A DNA stretch of 60,000 bases from Bolinopsis microptera. Taxonomy: Eukaryota; Ctenophora; Tentaculata; Lobata; Bolinopsidae. The number at the start of each line of letters is the position of its first letter. Within the stretch, counting starts at the first letter, position 1. A program made the translations under genes and the position numbers. The stretch is from NCBI RefSeq assembly GCF_026151205.1, contig NC_087081.1, forward strand, positions 1,299,386 to 1,359,385, given 5' to 3'. This document shows, piece after piece, positions 39,345-49,524 of this stretch. Under the pieces are notes generated by a model, which made no database searches, had not been told where the DNA came from, and saw only the letters and a program-made list of their open reading frames with translations.

Positions 39345-42300
39345 GTTATCAGCCTAGAGTAGTGGCTGATTGTTGTTTGTTTAGGTGACATGTTCAGATT
39401 GTTATCAGACTAGAGTAGTAGCTGAGTGTTGTCTGTTTAGGTGACATGTTCAGATTGTTATCAGCCTAGAGTAGTGGCTGAGTGTTGTCTGTTTAGGTAA
39501 CATGTTCAGATTGTTATCAGCCTAAAGTAGTGGCTGAGTGTTGTCTGTTTAGGTAACATGTTCAGATTGTTATCAGCCTAGAGTAGTGGCTGAGTGTTGT
39601 TTGTTTAGGTAACATGTGCAGATTGTTATCAGCCTAGAGTAGTGGCTGAGTGTTGTCTGTTTAGGTTACATGTTCAGATTGTTATCAGCCTAAAGTAGCG
39701 GCTGAGTGTTGTCTGTTTAGGTTACATGTTCAGATTGTTATCAGCCTAAAGTAGTGGCTGAGTGTTGTTTGTTTAGGTGACATGTTCAGATTGTTATCAG
39801 CCTAGAGTAGTGGCTGAGTGTTGTTTGTTTAGGTAACATGTTCAGATTGTTATCAGCCTAGAGTAGTGGCTGAGTGTTGTTTGTTTAGGTGACATGTTCA
39901 GATTGTTATCAGCCAAGAGTAGTGGCTGAGTGTTGTTTGTTTAGGTAACATGTTCAGATTGTTATCAGCCTAGAGTAGTGGCTGAGTGTTGTTTGTTTAG
40001 GTGACATGTTCAGATTGTTATCAGCCTAAAGTAGTGGCTGAGTGTTGTCTGTTTAGGTAACATGTTCAGATTGTTATCAGCCTAAAGTAGTGGCTGAGTG
40101 TTGTTTGTTTAGGTGACATGTTCAGATTGTTATCAGCCTAGAGTAGTGGCTGAGTGTTGTTTGTTTAGGTAACATGTTCAGATTGTTATCAGCCTAGAGT
40201 AGTGGCTGAGTGTTGTTTGTTTAGGTAACATGTTCAGATTGTTATCAGCCTAGAGTAGTGACTGAGTGTTGTCTGTTTAGGTAACATGTTCAGATTTTTA
40301 TCAGCCTAGAGTAGTGACTGAGTGTTGTCTGTTTAGGTAACATGTTCAGATTTTTATCAGCCTAGAGTAGTGACTGAGTGTTGTCTGTTTAGGTAACATG
40401 TTCAGATTGTTATCAGCCTAGAGTAGTGACTGAGTGTTGTCTGTTTAGGTAACATGTTCAGATTGTTATCAGCCTAAAGTAGTGGCTGAGTGTTGTTTGT
40501 TTAGGTCACATGTTCAGATTGTTATCAGCCTAGAGTAGTGGCTGAGTGTTGTCTGTTTAGGTAACATGTTCAGATTGTTATCAGCCTAGAGTAGTGGCTG
40601 AGTGTTGTTTGTTTAGGTAACATGTTCAGATTGTTATCAGCCTAGAGTAGTGGCTGAGTGTTGTTTGTTTAGGTAACATGTTCAGATTGTTATCAGCCTA
40701 GAGTAGTGGCTGAGTGTTGTTTGTTTAGGTAACATGTTCAGATTGTTATCAGCCTAGAGTAGTGGCTGAGTGTTGTCTGTTTAGGTGACATGTTTAGATT
40801 GTTATCAGCCCTAAAGTAGTGGCTGAGTGTTGTTTGTTTAGGTGACATGTTCAGATTGTTATCAGCCTAGAGTAGTGGCTGAGTGTTGTTTGTTTAGGTG
40901 ACATGTTCAGATTGTTATCAGCCTAGAGTAGTGGCTGAGTGTTGTTTGTTTAGGTAACATGTTCAGATTGTTATCAGCCTAGAGTAGTGGCTGAGTGTTG
41001 TTTGTTTAGGTAACATGTTCAGATTGTTATCAGCCTAAAGTAGTGGCTGAGTGTTGTTTGTTTAGGTGACATGTTCAGATTGTTATCAGCCTAGAGTAGT
41101 GGCTGAGTGTTGTCTGTTTAGGTAACATGTTCAGATTGTTATCAGCCTAGAGTAGTGGTTGAGTGTTGTTTGTTTAGGTAACATGTTCAGATTGTTATCA
41201 GCCTAAAGTAGTGGCTGAGTGTTGTTTGTTTAGGTGACATGTTCAGATTGTTATCAGCCTAGAGTAGTGGCTGAGTGTTGTCTGTTTAGGTGACATGTTC
41301 AGATTGTTATCAGCCTAGAGTAGTGGCTGAGTGTTGTTTGTTTAGGTGACATGTTCAGATTGTTATCAGCCTAGAGTAGTGGCTGAGTGTTGTCTGTTTA
41401 GGTAACATGTTCAGATTTTTATCAGCCTAGAGTAGTGGCTGAGTGTTGTTTGTTTAGGTAACATGTTCAGATTTTTATCAGCCTAGAGTAGTGGCTGAGT
41501 GTTGTTTGTTTAGGTAACATGTTCAGATTGTTATCAGTCTAGAGTAGTGGCTGAGTGTTGTCTGTTTAGATGAAATGTTCACACTAGTTATCAGCCTAAA
41601 GTAGTGGCTGAGTGTTGTTTGTTTAGGTAACATGTTCAGATTGTTATCAGCCTAGAGTAGTGGCTGAGTGTTGTTTGTTTAGGTAACATGTTCAGATTGT
41701 TATCAGCCTAGAGTAGTGGCTGAGTGTTGTCTGTTTAGGTAACATGTTTAGATTGTTATCAGCCTAAAGTAGTGGCTGAGTGTTGTCTGTTTAGGTAACA
41801 TGTTCAGATTGTTATCAGCCTAAAGTAGTGGCTAAATGTTGTCTGTTTAAGATTGTTATCAGCCTAAAGTAGTGGCTGAGTGTTGTTTGTTTAGGTAACA
41901 TGTTCAGATTGTTATCAGCCTAGAGTAGTGGCTGAGTGTTGTTTGTTTAGGTAACATGTTCAGATTGTTATCAGCCTAGAGTAGTGGCTGAGTGTTGTTT
42001 GTTTAGGTAACATGTTCAGATTGTTATCAGCCTAGAGTAGTGGCTGAGTGTTGTTTGTTTAGGTAACATGTTCAGATTGTTATCAGCCTAGAGTAGTGGC
42101 TGAATTGTTGTCTGTTTAAGATTGTTATCAGCCTAGAGTAGTGGCTGAGTGTTGTTTGTTTAGGTAACATGTTCAGATTGTTATCAGCCTAGAGTAGTGG
42201 CTGAGTGTTGTCTGTTTAGGTGACATGTTCAGATTGTTATCAGCCTAGAGTAGTGGCTGAGTGTTGTCTGTTTAGGTGACATGTTCAGATTGTTATCAGC

Positions 42301-42770
42301 CTAGAGTAGTGGCTGAGTGTTGTCTGTTTAGGTAACATGTTCAGATTTTTATCAGCCTAGAGTAGTGGCTGAGTGTTGTTTGTTTAGGTAACATGTTCAG
42401 ATTTTTATCAGCCTAGAGTAGTGGCTGAGTGTTGTTTGTTTAGGTAACATGTTCAGATTGTTATCAGTCTAGAGTAGTGGCTGAGTGTTGTCTGTTTAGA
42501 TGAAATGTTCACACTATTATCAGCCTAAAGTAGTGGCTGAGTGTTGTTTGTTTAGGTAACATGTTCAGATTGTTATCAGCCTAGAGTAGTGGCTGAGTGT
42601 TGTTTGTTTAGGTAACATGTTCAGATTGTTATCAGCCTAGAGTAGTGGCTGAGTGTTGTCTGTTTAGGTAACATGTTTAGATTGTTATCAGCCTAAAGTA
42701 GTGGCTGAGTGTTGTTTGTTTAGGTAACATGTTCAGATTGTTATCAGCCTAAAGTAGTGGCTGTTTAGGT
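39345..42770. repeat. 56-bp satellite array, about 61 copies
   Basis: The unit is GTTATCAGCCTAGAGTAGTG, then GCTGAGTGTTGTYTGTTTAG, then GTRACATGTTCAGATT. Variant positions (Y, R, CTAGAG/CTAAAG) mix throughout. A rare variant (GATGAAATGTTCACAC) occurs near 41569 and 42497 with the same neighbours, showing a higher-order duplication of about 0.93 kb. Confidence 0.97.
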
Positions 42771-42874
42771 GGCAAATAGATAATATAAAATTACGGATAT
42801 CTAGATTAAGTTTTTAACACGCAAATATTCTTCTTCGATAGAATTATCAGATAGGTAGCAGATTCAACATTCAC

Positions 42875-43943
42875 TCAATTCATCATGCATTCTTTCAGGA
42901 AATTCAAGATATAAACTGTAAGAAAACCTGGACTTATTGTTTGACTTGATTCAGGGGAAGGACTGCTTGTAGTTGTGGTTGAGTAGGGTGTGGTATAACT
43001 GCTTGATGGTGCTGATGTAGATGTTGTTTGACTTGATTCAGGGGAAGGACTGCTTGTAGTTGTGGTTGAGTAGGGTGTGGTATAACTGCTTGATGGTGTT
43101 GATGTAGATGTTGTTTGACTTGATTCAGGGGAAGGACTGCTTGTAGTTTTGGTTGAGTAGGGTGTGGTATAACTGCTTGATGATGTTGATGTAGATGTTG
43201 TTTGACTTGATTCAGGGGAAGGACTGCTTGTAGTTGTGGTTGAGTAGGGTGTGGTATAACTGCTTGATGGTGTTGATGTAGATGTTGTTTGACTTGATTC
43301 AGGGGAAGTACTGCTGGTAGTTGTGGTTGAGTAGGGTGTGGTATAACTGCTTGATGGTGTTGATGTAGATGTTGTTTGACTTGATTCAGGGGAAGGACTG
43401 CTTGTAGTTGTGGTTGAGTAGGGTGTGGTATAACTGCTTGATGGTGTTGATGTAGATGTTGTTTGACTTGATTCAGGGGAAGGACTGCTTGTAGTTGTGG
43501 TTGAGTAGGGTGTGGTATAACTGCACGATGATGCTGATGTAGATGTTGTTTGACTTGATTCAGGGGAAGGACTGCTTGTAGTTGTGGTTGAGTAGGGTGT
43601 TGTATAACTGCTTGATGATGATTCCGTAGTCGTTGTAAGATATCCTGAAATAATTAATTATTAACCATCACAAATTTTTCAGGAAATGATGAAAAATATA
43701 GCACTGAATCATAATTTTTCCCGACCTTAGGCACTTCATTGTTTGGATAAGTTTGTGCATCAGAAATAAGGCCGACCTTTTTCACGGCATGACTGAATTC
43801 GTGGCGGCGGTGTTTAATTAAAGATGCTAGCTAAGTAAACAGAGCTAAATGAAAATACAATTCTCACCCTCGATAACGTCTAAACAAGCTAGTAGGATGA
43901 CAATGAGGGACAGGAAGGAGATATTTTTGATGACTCTTGCCAT
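42875..43943 (-). CDS. Secreted mucin-like protein with eight 29-residue Ser/Thr repeats
   Basis: Two minus-strand exons: 43943-43868 (ATG; donor GTGAGA) and 43644-42875 (acceptor TTATTTCAG), joined in phase 1, give 281 residues. Exon 1 is a signal peptide (MARVIKNISFLSLIVILLAC and on to VIEG). Exon 2 begins YLTTTTESSSSS and then carries eight 87-bp units (unit starts on the plus strand at 42943 to 43552, every 87 bases), all in frame. Each reads like TTSTSTPSSSYTTPYSTTTT then SSPSPESSQ: Ser/Thr/Pro-dense, without Cys apart from one unit, and ideal for O-glycosylation. The chain ends QTISPGFLTVYILNFLKECM before TGA; a different 3' splice form is possible because GTCCAG|GTTTTC occurs there. 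No long ORF with its own ATG exists in exon 2, so simple ORF searches miss it. A secreted or surface mucin is inferred. Confidence 0.7.
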
Positions 43944-44339
43944 GAGCATTAACTATTAATGCTGTTACCATTAAATAACAATCGAGGAAAAAGATAATTA
44001 TTGCATTAATAATAATACCAACGAAACCCAAAACACTGAACTTTAACCAAAACGAGTAGGAGGTACAATTTGGATAGTGTAACAACATATTTCAGATGTT
44101 CAGAAAATAGGAAGCAAAATTAACAACTACAAACACACAATTTCATTAAGTAAAACGTTAAGGCCAAATCAGGAATGCTCTGAGAGTCTGGAGTAGGTAC
44201 ATTCTATTATATTCCTCCCTAAACACTCTGAAATTCACTGATCACAAAAGCAAAAGTGACCGTTCACAAATGGGGAGGATTTCTATGGCGGCCGAGATGG
44301 CTCACCTAAATTTTCACTGAAAATTTTTAATTTAAAAAT
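43944..44339. other. Upstream of the mucin-like gene
   Basis: AT-rich, with no clear TATA box. At 44286-44309 is one copy of GGCCGAGATGGCTCACCTA, the end motif of the foldback element further right. Confidence 0.4.
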
Positions 44340-44740
44340 TAATTATACAATTAATCACAAAATAAAAACGATTTTGAATTTGATTTCTAAAATTATTTTA
44401 AAATTTAAATAAAAAACGATTTTCATATTGAAATTAAAAACAATTCTCATTTTGAAAACGGTTTTGATTTCGATTTTGATTTTGATTTTGATTTCAATTT
44501 TGATTTTCATTTTGAAAACGATATTGATTTTGACTTTGAAAACGATATCGATTTTGATTTTAAAAACGATATTGGTTTTGATTTTAAAAACAATATTGAT
44601 TTTGATTTTGAAAACGATATTGATTTTGATTTTGAAAACGGTATCTATTTTGATTTTGAAAACGTTTTTGATTTTGATTTTGAAAACGTTTTTGATTTTG
44701 AAAACGGTTTTGATTTTGAAAACGATTTTTATTTTGCAAA
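44340..44740. repeat. (GATTTT)n-type repeat with AAAACG interruptions
   Basis: Degenerate GATTTTGATTTTGAAAACGA units cover about 400 bp. Open frames on both strands (poly Ile/Leu/Lys) are artefacts. Confidence 0.9.
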
Positions 44741-44746
44741 CGATTT

Positions 44747-44871
44747 GCACGTACGTTTATATAGGTGAGCCATCTCGGCCACGCGCAAAAAAAACCATTT
44801 TCAAATTTGAAAATGAAAATGATTTTGTTTTGCGCGTGGCCGAGATGGCTCACCTATATGTACGTACGTGC
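44747..44871. mobile_element. Foldback palindrome with GGTGAGCCATCTCGGCC arms
   Basis: The arms at 44747-44790 and 44827-44871 are near-perfect inverted repeats of about 44 bp around a 36-bp spacer. Together with the inverse motif at 44291-44309 this suggests a foldback or MITE family that encloses the GATTTT repeat. Confidence 0.65.
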
Positions 44872-45410
44872 TGCGCCACGTTATTGATTTTAAAACGTAT
44901 GCGCGTTCCATATTGACCGCTTTTACATATTCTGCATCAGAAATTGCCAGATAACACGAGGGAATATGGCTATAAATAGATTTTGCACTATAGATTTTGG
45001 AAAGTGCTTATTAACCCGATAAACTCAGTGAATGTCCTTGCTGAACGGTCTGTGAAACAAGGAACTGAAACTGAGGGGTCCCGTGCAGTGCACTATAATA
45101 GTGCAAATTACATTTATAAATGGCAAATTCCTTATATGTTTAATGTTGCGGTCACGAGTCATCTCTGCTACCTATTTACCGTGCCTCCCGATTTATCATA
45201 CGCAGTGGTTTTTTACCGCATGAAATTCACATTAGACCATGCATGCATCTCCCTTTCCCCGACAAGCACGGCTAATCGGGAGATAACTATAACACTAGTT
45301 ACCATCAGCCATACTCTATGATCCCAATAAATTTCATGAGCGTTATCGTTCATTCACTACCCGAATAAACGGTACATCAGCGCAATATATATATATTTTT
45401 TTAAATATAT
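44872..45410. other. No gene recognised
   Basis: A 112-codon plus-strand open frame (44983-45321) has no recognisable domain, signal peptide or splice context. I do not annotate it. Confidence 0.4.
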
Positions 45411-48400
45411 TCTATTTTTTTTTTTTATTGAAATCTTTCAAATCAGTCAATTACATACAAGTTTACACAATGAATTAGTTAAATATAATATTGTCCTCTA
45501 AGCATGGATTGTCAAAGTTGAAATTGTCTCGGACAAAATGTATGTAACCAAAGGACCTGAGGGTCACCAAAACACAGATATTGAGTGCAAATGCAGCTCC
45601 TGCACAAGCATGGGCCCTTATAAAATTGTAATAAGTTACTTTAAACAAAATCACACACCCATTCAATCAATTCATAAAATATTGTGCTGTGAGATGAAAT
45701 TGAGAAATATGTGAATGCAGACAGCAAGAATAGATAATCTTGAATAAACTATTTTACGGATTTGTTTCTATTGAATAGTCAAGTTCAGAGTCCGAATCCA
45801 CCGGGATAATTTTCCCCCACATGTAAGTGGAAAGTTTACTTTTAAAATCAGTGATACTCTCTATCTCACGGATATCTAGAGGAATGTGATTCCACTTAGT
45901 GTGGGTCCTATAGAAGAAATTCTTGGCAAAAGCGTTGGAGCTTGCTCGAGGTGAGATAGAGCTTACAAAACATAGAGAGTCCATGTGACTATTTCTGAGC
46001 CTTGAGTGGCCTTGAAATGGTTGCAAATATGAGGGTAAAGTGACAGGTATATGTTGCTTCACAATTTTAAAGAAGAAGATGAGATCCAAGAAGTCAAAGC
46101 GGTCTTCAATCGGCATAATCTTCAGCTGTCTGCATTTTTGAATGTATGTGGATGGTGGATAACTCATATACTCCTCGTGAAGAATCCACTTAATAGCACG
46201 CTTTTGGAGGCCCTCCAGCTTGCTTATCTGGGATTTTGTGACTGGTCTCCATATAACCGAGCAATGCTCAAATAGGCTCCTCACTAAAGTGAGATACAGT
46301 ACTCTACGACGATTTACGTCTTGGACAAAATAACAATTTCTTCTCGCCATGCCTAATTTTTGGTTTGCCTTAGAAAGGACTTTGGAGCACTGATCTTTCC
46401 AATCGAGATTTGATGTCACAATTACACCCAGATCCTTTTCATGATCAACATAGTCAAGTGTGATTCTTCCCATGGAGTATACAAAGTTAAAGAGTGGTAG
46501 GACACTAAGGAGGGAAACTGTTTCGGATATCCTTCCTGCGACGGTGAGGACCTTACATTTGTCGGGATGAAATCTCATTTTATTAGAAAGTGACCAGTCA
46601 TGGAGATAATCAATGTCCTTCTGCAGTCGCAGGATATCAGACTCCGAAACAATCTTACGCCAAATTTTAGTATCATCGGCATACAGTGACAGTTGTGTGC
46701 CTGGTGAAATCCCCACTGATATATCATCAATGAACATAATGAACAGCAATGGTCCCAAAATTGACCCTTGAGGTACACCAGACTGGGCGTTTCTCATAGA
46801 AGAAAACTTGCCACTTATCAAGACCTGTTGTTGCCTGTCTCTTAGATAATCAGTGATGAATTTCAGTAGCCTCCCATCAATACCAAATTTGCTCTTTAGC
46901 TTAAATAATATAAGATCATGGTTAACCGAGTCAAATGCTTTGGCAAAATCAAAGTAGACTACATCTGTTCTCATATTTTCATTCAGTGAGAGCGCTAGGC
47001 TGTCGCACAGTCCTACAAGATTAGTTGCACAAGATCTCTCAGCTCGGAAACCATGCTGTTTGTCATTGATCATGCCATTAGTAAGTGCCAATAACTCATC
47101 TCTTATTATGCGTTCAAGAACTTTTGTGATTAAGCATGTAAGAGAAATTGGCCTATAATTTGAAACCTCATGTTTATCCCCTTTCTTGAATATTGGTACA
47201 ATGTGCCCCAGTTTCCACTCCCTTGGTAGTGTCCCAATGTTGTAGCATGAATGAAAAAGTATTGATATAGGGTATGCGAGCCCAACCGCACAGTTTTTCA
47301 AAAGTTTCCCATGGATACCATCAGGTCCATAAGCTTTATTAGCATTAATATTGGAAAGGATTTTGCGAACCCTTCTGTGGTCAAATTCAATATCAAAGCG
47401 CCAATCATTAGAGTAATCTATATCTATGTCATAAGTTGATGCCTCAGAGAACTGCTCGAAGAAAAAGTCATTAAATAGGTTGGCCTGGTCTTCAGGGCAG
47501 TTGCGGACAGTGCCTTTGTGGCTTACAAACTCAGGGATCCGCTGACTAGCTGTCTTCGATTTGACATAGGACCAAAATTTTTTTGTTATTAAAGCACTAT
47601 CATCAGATTCATTTAATGTTTCCCTCATTTTTTGAGCAACCACATTTTTGAAATTCTTCCTAGCAAGGGAGAATGCAATTTCAGCTCTATCACTTTTATG
47701 CCTTTCTTTATGTAATCTCACTTTCTTACGCCATGCATCATAACACTCCGAGTCAAACCATGGATCTTGGCCATCAGTCTTGACAGAGCATTTTTTAACA
47801 AATTTATCTGTGACATTAAAAAGTTTGTCCTTAAATTTTTTCCATCCAATTTCAGGTTCTGTGCCATTGAGCAATGCATCCCAATTCGTGTGTCGGAGTT
47901 CATGGTTTAGCCTCTCCCAGTTCACAGTCTTAAAGTTATAGCACATACGCCTGACTGGCTTCTTCCTACCAACTTTAACGTTGATCTTAAAATTGATGGG
48001 GAAGTGGTCAGACTTGCAAGCACTATCTCTCTCACCTACCATTAGGTCATTAATATTTGACACAGAGTTTGTGAGCAATAGGTCAAGTGTTTTGCCTTTG
48101 CAGTGGGTAGGTGTTAACACACATTGTTGAAGGCCTAGATCAACAAAAGATTCAACAAAAGATTGCTCAATAGGACAGGAGCTGGCCAGGGTAGACCAGG
48201 AAACTCCGGTCAGGTTAAAATCTCCTAGTATGAAGACTTTACTCAGTCCTCTTCTTCTGAGAAGAGTTTTCAAAGACTCAACAATTTTTTCATGATTTGC
48301 GGAGCCCAGTGTACCAACACGATAACATGTGCATACAACAAACTTAATTCCAGTGGATGTCTTAAATTCCACAGCAAGAATTTCTGCACCATACTTGAGA

Positions 48401-48465
48401 TGAGACCAATTTAATTTGACCAATTTTACTTTTGATATAACAGCACCTTTAAACTTAGATTAGAA
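45411..48465 (-). mobile_element. 5'-truncated CR1-like LINE
   Basis: The minus-strand element ends in an A-rich tail at 45411-45425 (AATAAA followed by an A run on that strand). It has a 3' UTR of about 330 bp and one long ORF, and is cut off inside the endonuclease at its 5' end near 48465, the usual outcome of incomplete reverse transcription. Confidence 0.8.
45754..48423 (-). CDS. LINE ORF2 fragment: endonuclease C-terminus plus reverse transcriptase
   Basis: 889 residues in one open frame. The frame remains open to about 48455, so the first codon is only the limit of the fragment. Residues 1-150 are the C-terminal half of an APE-like endonuclease (ILGDFNLTG at 65-73, SDHFPINFK at 138-146); its N-terminal catalytic Asn and Glu motifs are missing. 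RT domain: NKAYGPDGI (362-370), NYRPISLTC (422-430), FDFAKAFDSVNHD (491-503) with the first catalytic Asp, SGVPQGSILGP (548-558) and YADD (581-584). A C-terminal region with EGLQKRAIKW follows. This order is typical of CR1/Jockey-group elements. The RT is intact but the endonuclease is not, so the copy cannot move by itself. The RT relics near the receptor genes belong to the same or a sister family. Confidence 0.92.
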   Translation of the reverse strand: MVKLNWSHLKYGAEILAVEFKTSTGIKFVVCTCYRVGTLGSANHEKIVESLKTLLRRRGLSKVFILGDFNLTGVSWSTLASSCPIEQSFVESFVDLGLQQCVLTPTHCKGKTLDLLLTNSVSNINDLMVGERDSACKSDHFPINFKINVKVGRKKPVRRMCYNFKTVNWERLNHELRHTNWDALLNGTEPEIGWKKFKDKLFNVTDKFVKKCSVKTDGQDPWFDSECYDAWRKKVRLHKERHKSDRAEIAFSLARKNFKNVVAQKMRETLNESDDSALITKKFWSYVKSKTASQRIPEFVSHKGTVRNCPEDQANLFNDFFFEQFSEASTYDIDIDYSNDWRFDIEFDHRRVRKILSNINANKAYGPDGIHGKLLKNCAVGLAYPISILFHSCYNIGTLPREWKLGHIVPIFKKGDKHEVSNYRPISLTCLITKVLERIIRDELLALTNGMINDKQHGFRAERSCATNLVGLCDSLALSLNENMRTDVVYFDFAKAFDSVNHDLILFKLKSKFGIDGRLLKFITDYLRDRQQQVLISGKFSSMRNAQSGVPQGSILGPLLFIMFIDDISVGISPGTQLSLYADDTKIWRKIVSESDILRLQKDIDYLHDWSLSNKMRFHPDKCKVLTVAGRISETVSLLSVLPLFNFVYSMGRITLDYVDHEKDLGVIVTSNLDWKDQCSKVLSKANQKLGMARRNCYFVQDVNRRRVLYLTLVRSLFEHCSVIWRPVTKSQISKLEGLQKRAIKWILHEEYMSYPPSTYIQKCRQLKIMPIEDRFDFLDLIFFFKIVKQHIPVTLPSYLQPFQGHSRLRNSHMDSLCFVSSISPRASSNAFAKNFFYRTHTKWNHIPLDIREIESITDFKSKLSTYMWGKIIPVDSDSELDYSIETNP

Positions 48466-48579
48466 TGAACAGCACCTTCATTATTAGGACAAAATAAATC
48501 ATAAATAGTATTTAACAGAATATCAAAACAAACACACTTCTCCGTGCATTTTGGGTGCGCTGCAGACTATATGTCAAAA

Positions 48580-48830
48580 ATAACATAATTGGTACGATTT
48601 GGGAGCAACACGGCTCTAGGAAACTCTGTTGAAACTTTGAAAGGATAAGTGAAACGATACGAATTTGGATTAAATTTAGATCAAAACCGACATTACGGCA
48701 CGTATTGACCTCACTTCAGGTCTCATTATACCTCTGTGTAAGGCCAATACGTGCCGTAATGTCGGTTTTGATCTAGTTTTAACAGAGCTGCCTAGAGCCG
48801 CGATGCTCCATAATTGTACCAATTATGTAT
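48580..48830. mobile_element. Foldback/MITE element with long inverted arms
   Basis: The outer arms (ACATAATTGGTAC ... CGGCTCTAGG) and inner arms (ATCAAAACCGACATTACGG and on to CGTATTGRCCT) pair over most of the 250 bp, leaving a loop of only a few tens of bases near 48712-48741. There is no ORF. It lies 120 bases beyond the truncated LINE 5' end. Confidence 0.7.
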
Positions 48831-49162
48831 CTAACTCACGCTTGGCCCTCCATGAACATTACACATATATTTCAAAATCCAACCCTGCTAAAAGAAATTT
48901 AGTTTGCGTTGTATATTAAAAGTGGATTGATTTTTTAGGAGTACCAATTTTAAATTAATTAATAGTAGATTTAATAACACACTCAAAGGTTAAAGATAAC
49001 CAAATCACAATTTAGATCGGTGATTTGAACGTAGAGTACCATTTAAATTACTTAAATTAAAATGAATACTTAAAATAGTCAAATAGTTCCTCAGCCGCTT
49101 GCTGATTATTACAAAACTGGCTTCTCGAAATCTTTTTAAAAAACACTGTTTGCAAAGTGCTA
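48831..49162. other. 3' flank of a minus-strand gene
   Basis: AT-rich. No clear AATAAA on the minus strand is assigned. Confidence 0.35.
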
Positions 49163-49524
49163 CTACTGTCTTCGACTTCTGACGTCGGTTCGCACCAGGG
49201 TATAATGGCGTCTTAAATCTGCTATCTCAAGATCCTGAAAACATTAACCATACGTAATTATATTGAAACTATATTTTTTATAATTGACCTGGCCCACAGA
49301 TGCAACAATCAACAATTAACAACTCGAAAATATATGTCAAGAAATTAAGAGAAATCCGATAAATGTGGATTACACGGTTATCGCACGGTTACCTCTTTGT
49401 AATGCTGGATCAATGATGCCTCAACAATCTCGGATTGAAACGTAAGACCAATGCTGGTATTTTCAAGCTCCGAATGTGCGGTCACCAAGTCTTTTTCCTC
49501 CTGGCTTAAATGGATGCCACACTC
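49163..49524 (-). CDS. Last two exons of an unidentified protein
   Basis: Minus-strand exon 49524-49393 (44 codons; acceptor TTTTCACAG, donor GTAACC) and terminal exon 49234-49163 (23 codons and stop; acceptor GTTTTCAG) join in phase 0. The encoded 67 residues are hydrophilic and mostly helical (LSQEEKDLVTAHSELENTS, then IVEASLIQHYKE and DLEIADLRRHYTLVRTDVRS), a coiled-coil-like tail ending in basic RSRRQ. I cannot name the family, and the upstream exons are not found. The agreement of phase, splice sites and amino-acid composition supports a real gene end. Confidence 0.5.

Noticed and set aside
39345-42770. CRISPR-like array
   Set aside because: The units are contiguous with no unique spacers, in an animal genome. 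It is a satellite.
44355-44916. Lys/Ile and Ile/Leu repeat ORFs
   Set aside because: Translation of the GATTTT-type repeat on both strands.
44983-45321. 112-residue plus-strand ORF
   Set aside because: No domain, no signal and no splice context; length expected by chance in this much DNA.
45475-45666. Minus-strand ORF below the LINE
   Set aside because: Lies in the LINE 3' UTR with no recognisable content.
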